Shown here piece by piece: positions 59,701 to 64,000 of a stretch of 64,000 nucleotides of DNA (position 1 is the stretch's first letter; each line of letters begins with the position of its first letter). Source of the stretch: Mediterraneibacter butyricigenes (GTDB lineage: Bacteria > Bacillota > Clostridia > Lachnospirales > Lachnospiraceae). The stretch lies in contig NZ_BHGK01000001.1 in assembly GCF_003574295.1 (NCBI RefSeq), forward strand, positions 2,728,001 to 2,792,000, written 5' to 3'. A model generated the notes under the pieces. That model had not been told where the DNA came from. It did not search any database and saw only the letters and a list, made by a program, of their open reading frames with translations. A program made the position numbers and the translations under genes.

Positions 59701-60183
59701 ATGACAAAAGAGCAACTGGGACAGTTGATACTTTCTTCGGAACAACAGCTCTATGCAACAGCCAGAACGATCTTGAATCAGGATCAGGACTGTGCTGATG
59801 CGATACAGGAAGCCATTGTCAAAGCGTTCAGCAAATACGGATCTCTAAAAGAGGATCGTTTTGCAAAGAGCTGGCTGATAAGGATTCTGATCAATGAATG
59901 TTACAACATTTTAAGGAGAGAACAGAAGAAGGTAAGCATAGAGGAAGTGCCAATGGAGCCGGTGGTTCATACAGAAGAAAAAGATTACAGTGAACTTTAC
60001 AGGGCTGTCCGGGAACTGAAAGAAGAACTTAAGATTCCTGTGATCCTGTTCTATATGGAAGGATTTCGGGTGAGGGAGATTGCACAGATCCTGGATATTT
60101 CGGAGGGAGCCGTTCAAAAACGACTGGTGAGAGCCAGAGATATCCTGAAACGAACCATTGACAGAGAGGAGATTTCAGCATGA
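59701..60183 (+). CDS. ECF-type RNA polymerase sigma factor
   Basis: 160-residue sigma-70 family protein. Region 2 (DCADAIQEAIVKAFSKYG, then FAKSWLIRILINECYNILRR) and region 4 (LYRAVRELKEELKIPVILFYMEGFRVREIAQILDISEGAVQKRLVRARD, including the HTH) are complete. ATG 59701 has AAAGGA upstream at about 59688; the frame from TTG 59635 adds doubtful residues. It overlaps the next gene by 4 bases (ATGA), the arrangement typical of a sigma factor with its anti-sigma protein. Confidence 0.87.
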   Translation: MTKEQLGQLILSSEQQLYATARTILNQDQDCADAIQEAIVKAFSKYGSLKEDRFAKSWLIRILINECYNILRREQKKVSIEEVPMEPVVHTEEKDYSELYRAVRELKEELKIPVILFYMEGFRVREIAQILDISEGAVQKRLVRARDILKRTIDREEISA

Positions 60184-61655
60184 GATTAGACGATCTGAGA
60201 AAAGAAATGCCGGAAACACCGGATTTTATACATAAGATGATCCAGGAAGAGGTGGAACATCAGATGCAAGAACAAAAGATGATTCCGATTCAATCCAAAA
60301 ACAGACACAGATGGAAAGCAGGACAGGTGGCAGCAGCGGCGATTGCCTGTGTGATCGCAACTTCGACGGTTGCTTACGCAGGAAATAAACTTTATCATAT
60401 GTATCTGGAAAAACAGGGCACATACAGTGTGACAACGACAGTGCAGTCCGGGGAGAATGACAGTGCAGTTCAGTTGCCGGATCAGGTTCACCAAATTGCG
60501 ATTGAAGCAAATTATATACCGGAGGGTATGGAGTGGAACGATGAAGCGAAAGTAAAACTCAGTTATGCCACAACACCATGGCAGGGGGGGATTTCGATGG
60601 ATTACGTTCTGTTGGATGAAAAGAATCTGAAGGCTGCTCAGGTAGATAAACATGTGGTGGAAAGCGAAGAGAAGATGTTTGGAAAATATGAAGGGGTGTA
60701 TTTGCGTTATCAGGATCTGCAGAAAGATCAGTCTTTTAACCAGAGAATCTATCTGCTCTGCCCGGAAGAATACCGCGTGATTATCCTTTATATCGGAGAT
60801 GATGTAGCAAAGGATGAGGCAGTAAAATTTGCAGAAAACCTTACGGTGACAGAAAAAGAAGAAATGATTGCAGTGAAAGATCTGTATACCTGGAGTGAAT
60901 ATGTGGCACCGGCACCGGCAGAGACAGAGCAGTCAGATGATGAGTATGTGACAGAAGTGGCAGATTCCAAACTTCCGATCTATAAAGTGGGAGAATCCAT
61001 GAAGCTAGATGCGTTCGCAGAAGATGCGGATGGAAATCCAGTGAAAAATAAGCGGATTATGGCAAAAGTAGATCAGGTTCAGATCGAGGATGATTTAAGT
61101 CTTCTGGAAGGAAAAGAGATTCCGAAGGAGTGGCAGCAGGCCGTCGGAAATGATGGAAAACTTGTGAAGAACCATCTTTCCTATATCGAATCCGGAGATG
61201 GAGTGGAGAATCTGGATCAGGTGGTGAAAGAGGAGGATGTAAGGCAACGATTAGTCTATGTGACCGTGACATATAAAAATACCTCAGATACAGAACTGGA
61301 CAACATCCTTTATATCGGCTCGCTGATGCTGATGAACCATAAAAACGGAACCTACCAGGTTTATGAGATAGAAGATCAGAAAGGGGATGGCTATGACAAA
61401 GTGATCGGAGATAGTGTGGCGTGGAATGGTAATATGACCTGGTTCTCTCAGAAAGATGAAAATGGAAAAAATTATATACCGTCCCTAAAACCGGGTGAAA
61501 GTACGCAGGTTGTGATGGCATGGATCATGGATGAACCGGATCTTGAGAATATGTATCTGAATCTGGACAGCAGTGGCGGTTCGTACTTTATCGGCACCGA
61601 TGAATTGAAAACTGGTGTGATTGCAATCGGAGAGGCAGCATCGGAAGAGAGATAG
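60180..61655 (+). CDS. Membrane-anchored anti-sigma-like protein with DUF4179/DUF4367 features
   Basis: 491 residues. A short cytoplasmic N-terminus (PETPDFIHKMIQEEVEHQM) resembles the sigma-binding part of DUF4179-type proteins. One membrane span lies at about 45-65 (VAAAAIACVIATSTVAYAG). The extracellular part has a DUF4367-like segment (IPEGMEWNDEAK, ISMDYVLLDEK) at about 100-230 and a second domain from about 270-490 with DUF5067-like immunoglobulin features (YVTVTYKNTSD). It is coupled by overlap to the sigma factor and probably holds it inactive until an envelope signal. The C-terminal domain fused to an anti-sigma frame is uncommon. Confidence 0.75.
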   Translation: MRLDDLRKEMPETPDFIHKMIQEEVEHQMQEQKMIPIQSKNRHRWKAGQVAAAAIACVIATSTVAYAGNKLYHMYLEKQGTYSVTTTVQSGENDSAVQLPDQVHQIAIEANYIPEGMEWNDEAKVKLSYATTPWQGGISMDYVLLDEKNLKAAQVDKHVVESEEKMFGKYEGVYLRYQDLQKDQSFNQRIYLLCPEEYRVIILYIGDDVAKDEAVKFAENLTVTEKEEMIAVKDLYTWSEYVAPAPAETEQSDDEYVTEVADSKLPIYKVGESMKLDAFAEDADGNPVKNKRIMAKVDQVQIEDDLSLLEGKEIPKEWQQAVGNDGKLVKNHLSYIESGDGVENLDQVVKEEDVRQRLVYVTVTYKNTSDTELDNILYIGSLMLMNHKNGTYQVYEIEDQKGDGYDKVIGDSVAWNGNMTWFSQKDENGKNYIPSLKPGESTQVVMAWIMDEPDLENMYLNLDSSGGSYFIGTDELKTGVIAIGEAASEER

Positions 61656-61664
61656 AAAAAGAAA

Positions 61665-61710
61665 AGGAGCTCCGGCACTTTGTGATTAAGATCAAAGTAT
61701 CTGGGCTCCT
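61665..61710. terminator. Hairpin between converging genes
   Basis: AGGAGC (61665-61670) pairs with GCTCCT (61705-61710), with an inner ACTTTG/CAAAGT stem. There is no T-run, so termination is uncertain. Confidence 0.35.
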
Positions 61711-61757
61711 CGATTGTAAAAAAGAATCAAACGAAAACGAGTATTCTTCAGAAATAA

Positions 61758-61916
61758 TTATTCCTCAGAAAACTGGTCTTTTCCGACTAAACATAACGGA
61801 CACTCAAAGTCTTCCGGTACATCTTCCCATTTCGTACCCGGTGCGATTCCGCCTTCCGGATATCCTTTTTCTTCATCGTATTCCCAACCACATACATCGC
61901 ATACATATTTTTTCAT
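61758..61916 (-). CDS. Rubredoxin
   Basis: A 52-residue electron carrier with one Fe(S-Cys)4 centre. CDVCG near the start and CPLC near the end supply the four ligands; the WEYDEEKG, PGTKWEDVP and FECPLCLVGKDQF segments are standard. GAGATTATATT with AAAGGAG lies upstream of the ATG on the minus strand, an excellent ribosome site. It is convergent with the anti-sigma gene. Rubredoxin in anaerobes feeds electrons to rubrerythrin or superoxide reductase for oxygen and peroxide defence. Confidence 0.92.
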   Translation of the reverse strand: MKKYVCDVCGWEYDEEKGYPEGGIAPGTKWEDVPEDFECPLCLVGKDQFSEE

Positions 61917-61972
61917 AATATAATCTCCTTTGCATTTATTTAAAACCTGATAACAATAATAATAACTATTAC

Positions 61973-61987
61973 TATAATTAGATTATA
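61973..61987 (-). promoter_or_regulatory. AT-rich palindrome upstream of rubredoxin (possible Fur/PerR-like box)
   Basis: TATAAT-TAG-ATTATA is a perfect 6-3-6 inverted repeat in the rubredoxin upstream region. It resembles PerR boxes in base content but its spacing is 3 rather than 1, and it may simply be an overlapping pair of -10 elements. Confidence 0.3.
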
Positions 61988-62029
61988 ATGAATCCATACG
62001 AGATTGTCAATAGATTCATAAAATATTTC

Positions 62030-62578
62030 TATAAAATTTCCGAAATTGATCCGGAGACACTGATGTCTATGTATTCCATCGTATTCCAGGATGTGACGCT
62101 GTTTAATAATACTGTACTGGAAAATATCCGGATCGGAAAACAGGATGCTACCGATGAAGAAGTAATCGCGGCAGCGAAACTGGCGCATTGTGATGAATTT
62201 GCAGAAAAGATGCCGAATGGATATCATACCATGATCGGAGAAAACGGTTCGGAACTCTCCGGTGGAGAAAGACAGAGAATCTCCATTGCCAGAGCATTCT
62301 TAAAAGATGCACCGATCATTCTGATGGATGAGGCTACCGCCTCTCTGGATGTGGACAATGAGACGATGATCCAGGAAGCGTTATCCAGACTGATCAAAGA
62401 CAAGACAGTGATGATTATTGCCCATCGGATGCGTACGGTTGCCAATGCCGACAAGATCGTTGTGTTAAAAGACGGAGTGGTTGCAGAAGAGGGAACGCCT
62501 CAGGAACTGGCGGAAAAGGATGGAATCTTTGCACATATGCAGAAGACACAGATGCTTTCCGCCGGCTGGAAACTGTAA
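62030..62578 (+). pseudogene. Truncated ABC exporter, C-terminal ATPase fragment
   Basis: Homology begins abruptly at about 62030-62045, in the middle of an ATPase domain (ISEIDPETL, then YSIVFQDVTLFNNTVLENIRIG). It has the Q loop, signature LSGGERQRISIARA, Walker B LMDEATASLD and the H-loop IAHRMRT. The membrane domain and Walker A are missing, so it cannot bind ATP normally. An ATG at 61988 opens the frame but the first residues do not belong to the family. This is a 3' remnant of a siderophore/lipid-type exporter left after a deletion. Confidence 0.8.
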
Positions 62579-62623
62579 GGGATATATTGCATAGACAGAA
62601 AAAACAGAGTGTTACCATAGTTT

Positions 62624-62680
62624 CAAAGCATAACATTTTTTATCAAATGATTTCATCGTATCTGAAATCTTATCTAAAGT
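62624..62680. repeat. Dispersed intergenic block, second copy
   Basis: The block from CAAAGCAT through TCGTATCTGA to TATCTAAAGT matches 18194-18250 with scattered mismatches and one indel. It lies between the ABC fragment and the alcohol dehydrogenase. Confidence 0.45.
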
Positions 62681-62765
62681 TCTAAAAATTGCCGATCATG
62701 GCAAAATATAAACTTATATTGGCACATGTTTTGAAAGGAACGATACAGGAATTCGCAACAATGGA

Positions 62766-62808
62766 GCCGGAGTACATCAAATAACCGTTGTACTCCGGCC
62801 GTTCTTTT
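62766..62808 (+). terminator. Rho-independent terminator
   Basis: GCCGGAGTAC (62766-62775) pairs perfectly with GTACTCCGGC (62790-62799), followed by CGTTCTTTTG. It may end the old ABC transcript; TATAAT at 62810-62815 right after it could be the -10 box for the next gene. Confidence 0.7.
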
Positions 62809-62877
62809 GTTATAATAAATATATGAAGTTTATACGTATAAATAAATGAGATACAAATGAAAGGAGAGGTAGAACGG

Positions 62878-63918
62878 ATGAAAGCAGCAGTATATCTTGA
62901 GAAGGACAAAATTGAAGTCAGAGAGGTTCCGAAACCGGAAGTGGACGATGACAGTGTATTGGTGAAGGTGGAAGCCTGCGCAGTTTGTGGATCGGATATC
63001 CGGATTTTCCATCATGGAAACAGTCGGGTGAAACCACCACAGACACTGGGACATGAGATTGCCGGAGTGGTTGTGGAAGCCGGAAAGAATGTGACAAGGT
63101 TCAAAGTGGGGGATCGTGTGGCAATCGGTGCAGATGTTCCGTGTGGAGAATGTGCATTCTGTGAAGCGGGGATTGGAAATAACTGTCAGACCAATTATGC
63201 GATCGGCTATCAGTTTGCGGGTGGCTTTGCGGAATACATTCTTTTGAATAAAACGGTAGTGAATTTTGGACCGGTTCATATTCTGCCGGATCATGTCAGT
63301 TTTGAAGAAGGAGCACTGGCAGAGCCTCTTGGATGTGTATTAAATGCAGTAGAGCTGACGGGGATCAAATTGGGAGATACGGTGGTGATTATCGGAGCAG
63401 GACCGATCGGGTGTATGATCATTCCGATTGCTTATAAATGCGGAGCTTCCAAGGTAATCGTAGTACAGAGATCCCGTCCGCGTATGGAAACGGCGAAGCA
63501 GTTTGGTGCGAATGTCTATATCTGTTCTTCGGAAGAGGATCCGATTCAGAGAGTGCTGGAAGAGACAAATGGTCTGGGAGCGGATGTGATCTTTACGGCG
63601 AATCCATCACCGCAGACCCACGCACAGGCGTTGCATATGGCGAAAAACCGGGCAAGAATTAACCTGTTTGGCGGACTTCCGGCAGGAAGTACCGTGGAAA
63701 TGGATACCAATATTATTCATTATAAAGAACTGATCATGATGGGAGCTCATGGAGCAGTCCCGCGTCATCATCAGATGGCAGTAGATCTGATTGCGTCAGG
63801 TACGATTGACATGAAGCCTTATATTTCGCATACTTTCCCATTGAATCAGATTCAGGATGCCTTTGCAGCGGCGGAAGGACATACGGGAATGAGAGTGGTT
63901 GTGAAACCGCAGCAGTGA
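62878..63918 (+). CDS. Zinc-dependent alcohol (polyol) dehydrogenase
   Basis: 346-residue medium-chain dehydrogenase. Catalytic zinc ligands C37, H59 and E60 (CAVCGSD, GHE) and structural zinc cysteines C89, C92, C95 and C103 are all present. The nucleotide loop GAGPIGCM lies around 174-181. Closest groups are sorbitol/L-iditol-type or threonine-type dehydrogenases; the substrate is open. ATG 62878 has AAAGGAGAGG at about 62859-62868; the ATG at 62857 is an alternative. No operon partner is within the window; the last 82 bases after it hold nothing I can call. Confidence 0.87.
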   Translation: MKAAVYLEKDKIEVREVPKPEVDDDSVLVKVEACAVCGSDIRIFHHGNSRVKPPQTLGHEIAGVVVEAGKNVTRFKVGDRVAIGADVPCGECAFCEAGIGNNCQTNYAIGYQFAGGFAEYILLNKTVVNFGPVHILPDHVSFEEGALAEPLGCVLNAVELTGIKLGDTVVIIGAGPIGCMIIPIAYKCGASKVIVVQRSRPRMETAKQFGANVYICSSEEDPIQRVLEETNGLGADVIFTANPSPQTHAQALHMAKNRARINLFGGLPAGSTVEMDTNIIHYKELIMMGAHGAVPRHHQMAVDLIASGTIDMKPYISHTFPLNQIQDAFAAAEGHTGMRVVVKPQQ

Positions 63919-64000
63919 AACATCCGACAAGAGTCCCCAGACCGGCGATACCAGTAACACAAAGCCGCTTATGTCGAAAGAAAACGCTCAAAATCGCCCC

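Noticed and set aside
63734-63991. Minus-strand open frame at the right edge that starts with a hydrophobic segment
   Set aside because: Most of it is antisense to the zinc dehydrogenase and only 82 bases lie outside that gene, so a real coding end cannot be supported.
1-64000. CRISPR array, rRNA or tRNA genes
   Set aside because: No regularly spaced direct repeats, no rRNA-like conserved blocks and no TTCRANY-type tRNA arms were seen on reading; a tRNAscan-SE and CRISPR search would settle it.

Overview
The window reads as a chromosomal segment of a gut-type anaerobic Firmicute, most likely family Lachnospiraceae. Reasons: strong AGGAGG-type ribosome binding sites, moderate GC, a clustered type II fatty acid operon that uses FabK instead of FabI, a PTS enzyme II controlled by an antiterminator, purine and hydantoin catabolism genes of the kind found in gut anaerobes, and many small regulators typical of Clostridia. 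I saw no rRNA, tRNA, CRISPR array or intact mobile element. The assignment is inference from gene content and is not a database match.

Layout. 0-1.5 kb: 3' end of an iron alcohol dehydrogenase and an Mrp/NBP35 ATPase. 1.5-12.8 kb: a purine/hydantoin catabolic block. It has a guanine-class riboswitch, guanine deaminase, a three-subunit molybdenum hydroxylase (xanthine dehydrogenase type), a HAD phosphatase, the YgeW carbamoyltransferase, a YheO-like regulator, a hydantoinase/dihydropyrimidinase, and the accessory proteins YqeC and YqeB linked to selenium-dependent molybdenum hydroxylases. 12.8-18 kb: a DUF975 membrane protein, a glucose-family PTS IICBA with its antiterminator gene and a leader terminator, and a ferredoxin-like protein. 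18.4-19.3 kb: an Rpn/PD-(D/E)XK nuclease family gene. 19.4-31.1 kb: the fatty acid operon fabH-acpP-fabK-fabD-fabG-fabF-accB-fabZ-accC-accDA (fused), followed by a second nitronate monooxygenase-like gene and a TetR regulator.

31.3-44.5 kb: a histidine phosphatase, a MATE exporter, an orphan NMT1-type lipoprotein, an NSS symporter, an HD hydrolase, a zinc-ribbon membrane protein, a PHP phosphatase, YerC, DUF1836, and a MarR-controlled heterodimeric ABC exporter with one degenerate ATP site. 44.7-49.2 kb: an SDR enzyme and two tandem aconitase-family (LeuC/LeuD-like) enzyme pairs. 49.3-54.8 kb: PcrA/UvrD helicase, a small acidic-tailed membrane protein, DAHP synthase and an RlmCD/RumA methyltransferase. 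55-57 kb: a patch of decayed genes (ORF6N remnant, HTH protein, frameshifted RhuM) and a VOC protein. 57-59 kb: bioB-bioY behind a BirA-type operator. 59-61.7 kb: PadR, short DUF2812, ECF sigma factor and a membrane anti-sigma-like protein. 61.7-64 kb: a 52-residue rubredoxin on the minus strand, a truncated ABC exporter and a zinc alcohol dehydrogenase.

How they work together. The purine block would take guanine to xanthine and onward through a molybdenum hydroxylase, with cyclic amide opening and carbamoyl chemistry downstream. The genes usually seen beside these in gut purine-degradation clusters (ygfK, ygeX, ygeY) are not in the window. Biotin genes at 57-58.7 kb supply the cofactor needed by AccB in the fatty acid operon. 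Dispersed intergenic repeats link distant loci (7.5 with 44.6 kb, 18.2 with 62.6 kb, and 18.16 with 55.1 and 55.4 kb).
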